From the NCBI RefSeq assembly GCF_910592395.1, contig NC_088313.1, positions 7,196,501 through 7,260,500 on the forward strand: a stretch of 64,000 nucleotides of DNA, given 5' to 3'. This DNA is from Lineus longissimus (taxonomy: Eukaryota > Nemertea > Pilidiophora > Heteronemertea > Lineidae). This document shows positions 30,301-40,039 of the stretch, one piece after another. The notes beneath the pieces were generated by a model. The model saw only the letters and a program-made list of their open reading frames with translations, was not told the DNA's origin and searched no databases. Position numbers and translations under genes: made by a program. Numbering within the stretch: the first letter of the stretch is position 1; every line of letters starts with the position of its first letter.

Positions 30301-33300
30301 GCTAGGTTGACCCCTCTTTGATCATCCATGTCCCCCGCCAGAGTAACTGCTAGGTGGACCCCTCTTTGATCATCCATGCCCCCACCCCAGAGTAACTGCT
30401 ACCTAGACGCTTCTTTGATCACCATGCCCCCTCACCAGAGTAACTGCTAGGTGGACCCCTCTTTGGTCATCCATGCCCCCTCCCCAGAGTAACTGCTAGC
30501 TGGACCCCTCTTTGATCATCCATGCCCCCTCCCCAGAGTAACTGCTAGCTGGCCCCCTCTTTGATCATTCATGTCCCCCGCCAGAGTACCTGCTAGGTTG
30601 ACCCCTCTTTGATCATTCATGTCCCCCGCCAGAGTAACTGCTAGGTGGACCCCTCTTTGATCATCCATGTCCCCCGCCAGAGTAACTGCTAGCTGGACCT
30701 CTCTTTGATCATCCATGCCCCCTCCTCAGAGTAACTGCCAGCTGGACGTTTCTTTGATCATCCATGCCCCCTCCCCAGAGTAACTGCTAGGTGGACCCCT
30801 CTTTGATCATCCATGCCCCCACCCCAGAGTAACTGGTAGCTGGACGCTTCTTTGATCATCCATGTCCCCCGCCAGAGTAACTGCTAGGTGACCCCTCTTT
30901 GATCATCCATGCCCCTCCCCAGAGTAACCGCTAGGTGGACCCCTATTTGATCATCCATGTCCCCCGCCAGAGTAACTGCTAGCTAGACCCCTCTTTGATC
31001 ATCAATGCCTCCTCCCCAGAGTAACTGCTAGGTGGACCCCTCGTTGATCATCCATGCCCCCTCCGCAGAGTAACTGTTAGGTGTACCCCTCTTTGATCAT
31101 CCATGCCCCCTCCCCAGAGTAACTGCTAGGTGGACCCCTCTTTGATCATCCATGTCCCCCGCCAGAGTAACTGCAAGGTTGACCCCTCTTTGATCATCCA
31201 TGCCCCCTCCCCAGAGTAACTGCTAGCTGGACCCCTCTTTGGTCATCCATGCCCCCTCCCCAGAGTAACTGCTAGCTGGACCCCTCTTTGATCATCCATG
31301 CCCCCTCCCCAGAGTAACTGCTAGCTGGCCCCCTCTTTGATCATTCATGTCCCCCGCCAGAGTACCTGCTAGGTTGACCCCTCTTTGATCATTCATGTCC
31401 CCCGCCAGAGTAACTGCTAGGTGGACCCCTCTTTGATCATCCATGTCCCCCGCCAGAGTAACTGCTAGCTGGACCTCTCTTTGATCATCCATGCCCCCTC
31501 CTCAGAGTAACTGCTAGCTGGACGTTTCTTTGATCATCCATGCCCCCTCCCCAGAGTAACTGCTAGGTGGACCCCTCTTTGATCATCCATGCCCCCACCC
31601 CAGAGTAACTGGTAGCTGGACGCTTCTTTGATCATCCATGTCCCCCGCCAGAGTAACTGCTAGGTGACCCCTCTTTGATCATCCATGCCCCTCCCCAGAG
31701 TAACCGCTAGGTGGACCCCTATTTGATCATCCATGTCCCCCGCCAGAGTAACTGCTAGCTAGACCCCTCTTTGATCATCAATGCCTCCTCCCCAGAGTAA
31801 CTGCTAGGTGGACCCCTCGTTGATCATCCATGCCCCCTCCGCAGAGTAACTGTTAGGTGTACCCCTCTTTGATCATCCATGCCCCCTCCCCAGAGTAACT
31901 GCTAGGTGGACCCCTCTTTGATCATCCATGTCCCCCGCCAGAGTAACTGCAAGGTTGACCCCTCTTTGATCATCCATGCCCCCTCCCCAGAGTAACTGCT
32001 AGCTGGACCCCTCTTTGATCATCCATGCCCCCTCCCCAGAGTAACTGCTAGCTGGACCACTCTTTGATCATCCATGTCCCCCGCCTGAATAACTGCTAGG
32101 TGGACCCCTCTTTGATCATCCATGTCCCCCGCCAGAGTAGCTGCTAGCTCGAACCCTCTTTGATCATCCATGTCCCCCGCCAGAGTAACTGCTAGGTGGA
32201 CCCCTCTTTGATCATCCATGCCCCCTCCCCAGAGTAACTGCTAGGTGGACCCCTCTTTGATCATCCATGCCCCCTCCCCAGAGTAACTGCTAGCTGGACC
32301 CCTCTTTGATCATTCATGTCCCCCGCCAGAGTACCTGCTAGGTTGACCACTCTTTGATCATCCATGTCCCCCGCCAGAGTAACTGCTAGGTGGACCCCTC
32401 TTTGATCATCCATGCCCCCCGCCAGAGTACCTGCTAGGTTGACCACTCTTTGATCATCCATGTCCCCCGCCAGAGTAACTGCTAGGTGGACCCCTCTTTG
32501 ATCATCCATGCCCCCTCACCAGAGTAACTGCTAGGTGGACCCCTCTTTGATCATCCATGCACCCTCCCCAGAGAAACTGCTAGCTGGACCCCTCTTTGAT
32601 CATCCATGTCCCCCGCCCGAGTACCTGCTAGGTGGACCCCTCTTTGATCATCCATGTCCCCCGCCAGAGTAACTGCTAGTTGGACCCCTCTTTCATCATC
32701 CATGCCCCCGCCAGAGTAACTGTTAGCTGGACCCCTCTTTGATCATCCATGCCCCCTCCCCAGAGTAACAGCTAGCTGGCCCACTCTTTGATCGTCCATG
32801 TCCCCCGCCAGAGTACCTCCTAGGTTGACCCCTCTTTGATCATCCATGTCCCCCGCCAGAGTAACTGCTAGGTGGACCCCTCTTTGATCATCCATGTCCC
32901 CTGCCCGAGTACCTGCTAGGTGGACCCCTCTTTGATCATCCATGTCCCCCGCCAGAGTAACTGCTAGTTGGACCCCTCTTTGATCATCCATGCCCCCGCC
33001 AGAGTAACTGTTAGCTGGACCCCTCTTTGATCATCCATGCCCCCCCTCCCCAGAGTAACTGCTAGCTGGCCCCCTCTTTGATCATTCATGTCCCCCGCCA
33101 GAGTACCTGCTAGGTTGACCCCTCTTTGATCATCCATGTCCCCCACCAGAGTAACTGCTAGGTGGACCCCTCTTTGATCATCCATGCCCCAACCCCAGAG
33201 TAACTGCTAGCTGGACGCTTCTTTGATCACCATGCCCCCTCACCAGAGTAACTGCTAGGTGGACCCCTCTTTGATCATCCATGCCCCCTCCCCTGAGTAA

Positions 33301-33762
33301 CTGCTAGCTGGACCCCTCTTTGATCATCCATGTCCCCCGCCAGAGTAACTGCTAGGTGGACCCTTCTTTGATCATCCATGTCCCCCGCCAGAGTAACTGC
33401 TAGGTGACCCCTCTTTGATCATCCATGCCCCTCCCCAGAGTAACCGCTAGGTGGACCCCTATTTGATCATCCATGTCCCCCGCCAGAGTAACTGCTAGTT
33501 GGACCCCTCTTTGATCATCCATGCCCCCCGCCCGAGTAACTGTTAGCTGGACCCCTCTTTGATCATCCATACCCCCCGCCAGAGTAACTGTTAGCTGGAC
33601 CCCTCTTTGATCATCCATGCCCCTCCCCAGAGTAACTGCTAGCTGGCCCCCTCTTTGATCATCCATGTCCCCCGCCAAAGTACCTGCTAGGTTGACCCCT
33701 CTTTCATCATCCATGTCCCCCGCCAGAGTAACTGCTAGGTGGACCCCTCTTTGATCATCCAT
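27380..33762. repeat. 5.36-kb duplicated segment within the array
   Basis: Landmarks at 27380 and 28035 recur at 32743 and 33400, offsets of 5363 and 5365 bp. A smaller 776-bp tandem duplication (30516 and 31292) sits between them. Confidence 0.75.
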
Positions 33763-35629
33763 GCCCCCACCCCAGAGTAACTGCTAGCTGGACACTTCTT
33801 TGATCATCCATCCCCCTCACCAGAGTAACTGCTAGGTGGACCCCTCTTTGATCATCCATGCCCCCTCCCCAGAGTAACTGCTAGCTGAACCCCTCTTTGA
33901 TCATCCATGTCCCCCGCCCAAGTACCTGCTAGGTGGCCCCTCTTTGATCATCCATGTCCCCCGCCAGAGTAACTGCTAGTTGGACCCTCTTTGATCATCC
34001 ATGCCCCCCGCCCGAGTAACTGTTAGCTGGACCCCTCTTTGATCATCCATGCCCCCTCCCCAGAGTAACTGCTAGGTGGACCCCTCTTTGATCATCCATG
34101 CCCCCTCCCCAGAGTAACTGCTAGCTGGACCCCTCTTTGATCATCTATGCCCCCTCACCAGAGTAACTGCTAGGTGGACCCCTCTTTGATCATCCATGCC
34201 CCCTCCCCAGAGTAACTGCTAGCTGGACCCCTCTTTGATCATCCATGCCCCCTAACCAGAGTAACTGCTAGGTGGACCCATCTTTGATCATCCATGCCCC
34301 CTCACAGAGTAACTGCTAGCTGGACCCCTCTTTGATCATCCATGCCCCCTCACCAGAGTAACTGCTAGGTGGACCCCTCTTTGATCATCCATGCCCCCTC
34401 CCCAGAGTAACTGCTAGCTGGACCCCTCTTTGATCATCCATGTCCCCCGCCAGAGTAACTGCTAGGTGGACCCCTCTTTGATCATCCATGTCCTCCGCCA
34501 GAGTAACTGCTAGGTGACCCCTCTTTGATCATCCATGCCCCTCCCCAGAGTAACCGCTAGGTGGACCCCTATTTGATCATCCATGTCCCCAGCCAGAGTA
34601 ACTGCTAGCTAGACCCCTCTTTGATCATCAATGCCTCCTCCCCAGAGTAACTGCTAGGTGGACCCCTCTTTGATCATCCATGCCCCCTCCGCAGAGTAGC
34701 TGTTAGGTGTACCCCTCTTTGATCATCCATGCCCCCTCCCCAGTGTAACTGCTAGCTGGACCCCTATTTGATCATCCATGTCCCCGCCAGAGTAACTGCT
34801 AGCTGGACCCCTCTTTGATCATCCATGTCCCTGCCAGAGTACCTGCTAGGTTGACCCCTCTTTGATCATCAATGCCTCCTCCCCAGAGTACCTGTTAGGT
34901 GGACCCCTCTTTGATCATCCATGCCCCCTCCCCAGTGTAACTGCTAGCTGGACCCCTCTTTGATCATCCATGCCCCCTCCCCAGAGTAACTGCTAACTGG
35001 ACCCCTCTTTGATCATCCATGCCCCCTCCCCAGAGTAACTGCTAGGTGGACCCCTCTTTGATCATCCATGCCCCCTCCCCAGAGTAACTGCTAACTGGAC
35101 CCCTCTTTGATCATCCATGCCCCCTCCCCAGAGTAACTGCTAGGTGGACCCCTCTTTGATCATCCATGCCCCCTCCCCAGAGTAACTGCTAGGTGTACCC
35201 CTCTTTGATCATCCATGCCCCCTCCGCAGAGTAACTGTTAGGTGTACCCCTCTTTGATCATCCATGCCCCCTCCCCAGAGTAACTGCTAGCTGGACCCCT
35301 CTTTGATCATCCATGTCCCCGCAAGAGTACCTGCTAGGTTGACCCCTCTTTGATCATCCATGCCCCCTCCGCAGAGTAACTGTTAGGTGTACCCCTCTTT
35401 GATCATCCATGCCCCCTCCCCAGAGTAACTGCTAGGTGGACCCCTCTTTGATCATCCATGCCCCCTCCCCAGAGTAACTGCTAGCTGGACCCCTCTTTGA
35501 TCATCCATGTCCCCGCAAGAGTACCTGCTAGGTTGACCCCTCTTTGATCATCCATGCCCCCTCCGCAGAGTAACTGTTAGGTGTACCCCTCTTTGATCAT
35601 CCATGCCCCCTCCCCAGAGTAACTGCTAG

Positions 35630-36160
35630 GTGGAATCCTATTTGATCTTCCATGTCCCCCGCCAGAGTAACTGCTAGGTGGACCCCTCTTTGATCATCCA
35701 TGTCCCCCGCCAGAGTAACTGCTAGCTTGACCCCTCCTTGATCATCAATGCCCCCTCCCCTCTTTGATCATCCATATCCCCCGCCAGAATAACTGCTAGG
35801 TGGAACCCTCTTTGATCATCCCTGCCCCCTCCCCAGGGTAACTGCTAGCTGGACCCCTCTTTGATCATCCATGTCCCCCGCCAGAGTAACTGCTAGCTGG
35901 ACCCCTCCTTGATCATTAATGCCCCCTCCCCCTCTTTGATCATCCATATCCCCCGCCAGAATAACTGCTAGGTTGAACCCTCCTTAATCATCCCCCCCCA
36001 GAGTACTGCTCCATGCCCCCCCCCCCCCCCAGAGTAACTGCTAGGCGGACCCCACCTTGACCATCCATTTCCCACTCCCTTAAGAGTAACTGCTAGGCGG
36101 ACCTCTTCTTAACTATCCCTGTCCCCCCCCCGGCCCACGAGTATTAACTGCTTGGCGTCT
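35630..36160. repeat. Decayed right edge of the array
   Basis: Units here are degenerate: fused or truncated units near 35745 and 35925, long C runs near 36015 to 36031 and 36122, and last recognisable pieces reading GAGTATTAACTGCTTGGCG. Decay of peripheral units is expected where a tandem array no longer exchanges with its interior. Confidence 0.8.
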
Positions 36161-36161
36161 T

Positions 36162-36491
36162 GCCTCCAACCAATACTTTGAAATGATTTTATCGGCAAGT
36201 AAATGAAATCAAAATTTCCTGTCATTACCGGGACTTGTACAACTTGACATAGTTATTAAGCGGACCTAACGGTCAAGGTCATCTGGTGTCCACATTGCTC
36301 GGGAAAAGAAAATGTATAAGTGTCCCCACAAAGTCCCAAAATTAGCTATGTGAAATAACAAGTATAAGCATTGTCCAACAGCGAGTAAGTGTTCTCTACC
36401 AGAAACTACTCTCGAATCAGCGCTGTGTGACACCTTTAACATCATAACGGCAAAAGGCACTTAGTGCGGGGAAATAATCAAGTTCGCCTAA
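36162..36491 (-). other. Probable LINE 3' untranslated region
   Basis: About 330 bp between the satellite and the LINE reading frame. On the minus strand it lies directly 3' of the last LINE codons, so it is inferred to be LINE 3' UTR. A 64-codon open frame (36266-36460) has no recognisable domain and is not called. Confidence 0.4.
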
Positions 36492-37688
36492 CTACGTCTG
36501 GACACGTAGAGAATGTACTGTAGTATATAGATATGTATAAGGTATCCTTGGCAACAGCCTCTGTTACATAACAGCCAAGAGATACCAAGGGATAGATTTG
36601 TAGTGAGAGGGAGATTAGCCTTGGCTCTCGTGAAGGAGAGATCGATCAATAAACATCATAAAGAGATATACGTGTTGTTCAAGTGTTAGGAGTTGAAGAA
36701 CCTGGAGGGCGCACGCCCATATACTACAGTACACTCCAGCATTTGGCTGTGATCTTTAGGAGGGTCATGGTGACATCAAAGTCTGATGAGCTGTGTTGCT
36801 TACCCAGCAAAGTTTCTGTTAGCTCTACATCATTCATGTTCCAAAGAAGGGCACTTATGTCAGCTGGGAGGTCATTTACAACTTGTTCCCAGAAATCTTC
36901 TCTATAGGCTGAATAGCCTGAACACCCACAGAAGAAGTGCACCTGCGGATCGGTATAGCATTGGTTACAACGGTTGCATTGAGTCTCCACAATTGTTTCT
37001 GACAGTATGTTTAATTTTGCAAGAAAGGCATAGCCCTGTTTGTGTTTTGGATCTTGCAGAGAAGCGATCCATATCAGAGAGGGATAATCTAAAGATTTCT
37101 CAATGTTTGCTACTCTTAGGAGATTGGTTTTTACACACTCGGCGGAAAAACGTTTGTTTTCATAATCAAGCACTGACTTGTCAACCAAAGACTTCCAGAT
37201 AATGTCTGATGGCGCGAGTTCACCGCTATCGGTGTACACGTTTAATGCGTTCGACAGATCGTATTTGTCCATGACTTTTACAAGGTTTTGGATCTGTTTT
37301 TTGCTATCTTTCATTGACTGAAATCTAAAGTCAAAGATTCTAGAATGAGACGTTCAAAAAGTTTGTACACTGTTGGCAATAAGGTTATCGGGCGATAACT
37401 GTTGGGTTCACATTTGTTCTTTCCTTTCCCTTCAAACAGGGTATGGATGACACCTTGTTTCGCGGCTTTTGGTATGTGCTCTGCTAACATGAATTGGTTG
37501 AACAGGTTGGCCAGTGCCTTCGCAAGTTCTGGACCCCCATACTTAAGGTGTTCATTTGAAACCCCGTCAATACCTGCTACTTTGCCATTTGTGAGGAAAG
37601 TTATGCATAACAAGATTTCTTCCTGAGTGAAGAGAGTGTCCAACACAGAAATGTAGTTTTTCCGCGACTCAGTTTCCATTTCGCGCAC
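36492..37688 (-). pseudogene. LINE (non-LTR retrotransposon) ORF2 remnant
   Basis: Two fragments of a reverse transcriptase polyprotein. The upstream part (37311-37688) carries the N-terminal RT block: KAGIDGVSNEHLK-like wording, IPKAAKQGVIHTLFEGKGK, then SYRPITLLPTVYKLFERLI, typical of non-LTR RT. The downstream part (36729-37314) is the C-terminal domain with a cysteine/histidine knuckle, CNRCNQCYTDPQVHFFCGC. Everything between, including the YxDD catalytic box, is absent, so an internal deletion joined the two ends with a change of frame. The stop TGA of the first part overlaps the ATG of the second as ATGA. A solo LTR interrupts the C-terminus; beyond it the frame continues for eight codons to a stop at 36492-36494. 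Methionines upstream of 37679 are not ATG. The clade (jockey/CR1/RTE-like) is not resolved. Confidence 0.85.
36519..36728 (+). mobile_element. Solo LTR of an LTR retrotransposon
   Basis: A 210-bp insertion beginning TGTAGTATAT and ending ATATACTACA, so it has the TG...CA ends expected of an LTR plus a 10-bp inverted terminus. It is flanked by GTAC on both sides (36515-36518 and 36729-36732), a 4-bp target duplication. An AATAAA polyadenylation signal lies at 36648-36653, which sets the plus orientation. It interrupts the LINE frame. A short non-autonomous DNA element is a less likely alternative. Confidence 0.75.
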
Positions 37689-38097
37689 TTTCTTTTCGAC
37701 TTATTGTCTGAATGTTTCGTCGTATTTACCGCTACGATCCGTCAAAACGCATTGGCGGAGGTGGTCTTTCGGGATCGCGGTTCTTACTTTTTAACAACTA
37801 GTCCACTGTACCCGTGGCCGCCATCATCAGAGTTTCAGTGTACTATAAGTGATGTATTGATAAACGAAAAGAAATAACAAAAACTCAAGTTTATTTGAAG
37901 GTATCTGTATTTTGATTTGAAATCAATAAATTATCACAGGGAAAAACGGAGCCGGGTCTTATTACATGGACATGATTGGACAAAAAAGAAATCTACATGT
38001 AGGCTGAGCATACATTGTACATGTTATTTACAATGTATAACGGTACATGAATATGCACGAACGAAAAGGAAGGCTGGTGCCTCACTCAGAAATGAAG
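37689..38097. other. No gene seen
   Basis: Sequence 5' of the LINE remnant. It may include more LINE sequence near 37690-37850. The 76-codon plus-strand frame at 37917 shows no protein-like features. Confidence 0.5.
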
Positions 38098-38262
38098 GCG
38101 GAAGAAGTATCAGATTGAGACGGTCATGTCCCCCACTGATTTATTGATGGAGAAGAAGGAGGAAGTATCAGATAGAGACGGTCATGTCCCCCACTGAATG
38201 ATTGATAGAGAAGACGGAATAAGTATCAGATAGTGACGGTCATGTCCCCCACTGATTGAGTA
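38098..38262. repeat. Tandem repeat, three units of about 59 bp
   Basis: AGTATCAGAT begins at 38105, 38164 and 38222, and each unit contains GACGGTCATGTCCCCCACTGA. The spacing is 59 and 58 bp. It shares only CATGTCCCCC with the large satellite, which may be chance. Confidence 0.9.
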
Positions 38263-38380
38263 ACGGGACCCATGATCTGATTCATGTGGACTGCTTTAGT
38301 GCTTAGCAATAGCTTTAGGTTAAAATAATGTCAAGATGCCAAGAGCCATGGACCTATCGTAGGCTATAGGCCTACCGTAC

Positions 38381-38493
38381 CTTGCATGTCTAATTTCTTC
38401 TTCTTCGACTGTTCGAGTCTGCTTTATTCGTTTACTCCCTGGCGTGTGCCTAGACAGGCTCTTTTTTCTTTTTGGCGGGTTAGGCATCTTCTT
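38381..38493 (-). CDS. Possible host-gene exon with start codon
   Basis: On the minus strand a pyrimidine-rich tract ending TTTTTATAG precedes AAGAAGATG, and the open frame ends in GCAAG followed by GTACGG, a plausible splice donor. The coding part (38381-38487) would encode 35 residues plus two bases: a lysine/arginine-rich start (MPNPPKRKKSLSRH) and a run of four glutamates. A basic, nuclear-localisation-like N-terminus is all that can be said. It lies outside the nested transposons, so it could belong to a host gene. No partner exon was found, and a chance combination remains possible. Confidence 0.3.
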
Positions 38494-38737
38494 CTATAAA
38501 AAGACAAAATAAACTATTTGTATTCAATCAACAAAGTAGCTAGGCCCAAATGGTGTGTGACTGGGTCTGATGTCATTATCAGATCATGCACTGGCCTAGT
38601 CAGTGGCCTTTCACCGGGTGATTGACTAATTTTATGTTCTCTCGTGGGTAGTAGGCCTAATGAGGTGGGCAGTATCATTTGCTCTGACCATGAAGTGACC
38701 GATGAGAAGTGAGATGTCAGTAGGCCAATGGAACAGT

Positions 38738-38745
38738 ACACAAAA
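38738..38745. repeat. Target-site duplication ACACAAAA, left copy
   Basis: Perfect direct repeat with 48904-48911, immediately outside the TAGGG-type inverted repeats of the hAT-like element. Confidence 0.8.
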
Positions 38746-39142
38746 TAGGGTGTTCAGGTCACGTGACTTTCGACGTTCCGTAAGCGCATTTTCGCGTCAC
38801 GCACAGAAAATGACGAAAAAAACTTTTCACACCTCTTGAAGATCGGTTAATTTCGGTGTCTTATCGATGATGTATGAAGAAACCAGGAAGACCCAAGGTA
38901 AACAGGTATCTGATCTTTCATTGTCTCAAATTTCAATGAAATTCATCGAGTATTTGGGGAGAAATTAGAAATTACGCACAACTTGGGCCGCCGTGGCGAT
39001 CATCACGTCCGCCATAACGTTAGGCTAATGAAGACGGCACGGGGGCGTGGCCAACTGTCACTTGCTCGTCAAATCTTTGCCGCCTTTTCCGCAAAAGGGC
39101 ATATGACCTATGTAAATTATCTATCCGGAAATGAACTCTACT

Positions 39143-39183
39143 GGGCCATTTTCAGGAAAATGTACAAATAATGGTAAAGACAA
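39143..39183 (+). repeat. Left terminal inverted repeat
   Basis: Pairs with 43795-43835; 39 of 41 positions match. Its inner part contains AATGGTAAAGAC, the same word that recurs in the subterminal region. Confidence 0.92.
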
Positions 39184-39329
39184 CAAATTTTATTTTTCAT
39201 GCAAAATTTGTCCCAAATTGCTGTCTTGGGTACGTTTCAACCCATAAAGGTTGATATTTCACTAGCAACACTGGATCCTGAATAGTTTTTTCAAAAATTT
39301 GATCTGAATTTTAGGGCAGGGTCTTTACC

Positions 39330-39620
39330 GTTAATCACGTTATGGTAAAGACGTAATGGTAAAGACCATTCTTTGAAGAGATAATGGTTAAGACATAATG
39401 GTAAAGACCATGCTCTAAAAAGATTTGGGAAAAGACATAATTGTAAAGACTATGCTCTGTAGAGATAATGGAGGGCACATAAATTTGAAAACCTTGCTCT
39501 GGAGAGATAATGGCAATGGAAGAGACATGATTGTAAAGACCATGCTCTGTAGAGATAATGGAGGAGACATAATGGTAAAGACCATGGAGAGATAATGGAA
39601 GAGACATAAGGGTAAATAAT
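39330..39620. repeat. Left subterminal repeats of the DDE transposon
   Basis: Several imperfect copies of ATAATGG(T/A)AAAGACCATGCTCT with spacings of about 20 to 60 bp. The minus-strand open frame here (39335-39628) merely translates these repeats (YHYVSSIISTEHGL-type wording). Likely role: transposase binding. Confidence 0.8.
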
Positions 39621-40039
39621 GAAGTCAAATTTTTTTTCTTTATTTAGATAAAACAAAATCTAACAATAACATAACGAATTAACCCATTATAAAAACTAAC
39701 AGCAAAATCAAGTCATAATTGACCAAACGGTAGGCCTACTCGGCCTAACTATGCACACAACACATAGTAACAATGCCAAAAACGAAAGTTAAAAATTATA
39801 AATGCATATTCAGCAGTTCAAACATTTCTTAGGCAGCCTGCCCCTTTAACAATAAGACAGTTTCATGTTCCTTCTAAAAATAAAATTTGCCACAAAAGTG
39901 TGGTATCAACAAAGTCTCAAATGTGTTTCACACCAACAGTGAACTTTTAAAGAGATATCAATGCCAAAAAACTTGCATTTTTACGCTTAACATGCTTGAT
40001 TGAACACTGGTATTTCAATTCAAATCATTCAATAATCAT

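Larger units (their letters stand above)
1..36160. repeat. Minisatellite array, unit about 48 bp
   Basis: Nearly 36 kb is one head-to-tail array. The modal unit on the plus strand runs GACCCCTCTTTGATCATCC, then ATGTCCCCCGCCAGAG, then TAACTGCTAGGTG, about 48 bp in all. Unit length varies by a few bases, mainly in the C run after CATG, where 4 to more than 12 C occur. The GATCATCC and GTAACTGCTAG segments are the most constant. Two main variants alternate, GTCCCCCGCCAG and GCCCCCTCCCCAG. The left end is outside the window. On the minus strand a 48-bp unit reads as 16 codons (MDDQRGVQLAVTLAGD), which explains the many short open frames; changes in the C run break them repeatedly. No promoter, splice signal or codon conservation supports coding. 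Confidence 0.98.

Noticed and set aside
1-36000. Many short minus-strand open frames in the satellite as genes
   Set aside because: They are translations of the 48-bp repeat, broken wherever the C run changes length, with no signals for transcription or splicing.
1-36160. CRISPR-like array
   Set aside because: Units are contiguous and near-identical throughout, with no unique spacers, in eukaryotic DNA.
1-36160. G-quadruplex array on the minus strand
   Set aside because: Most units have only one long G run, about 48 bp from the next, so classical closely spaced G-tracts are absent except at a few long C runs.
38098-38262. 59-bp tandem repeat as an outlying piece of the large satellite
   Set aside because: Only CATGTCCCCC is shared and the unit lengths differ; chance is the simpler reading.
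39335-39656. Two overlapping minus-strand frames as proteins
   Set aside because: They translate the subterminal GGTAAAGAC-type repeats of the transposon.
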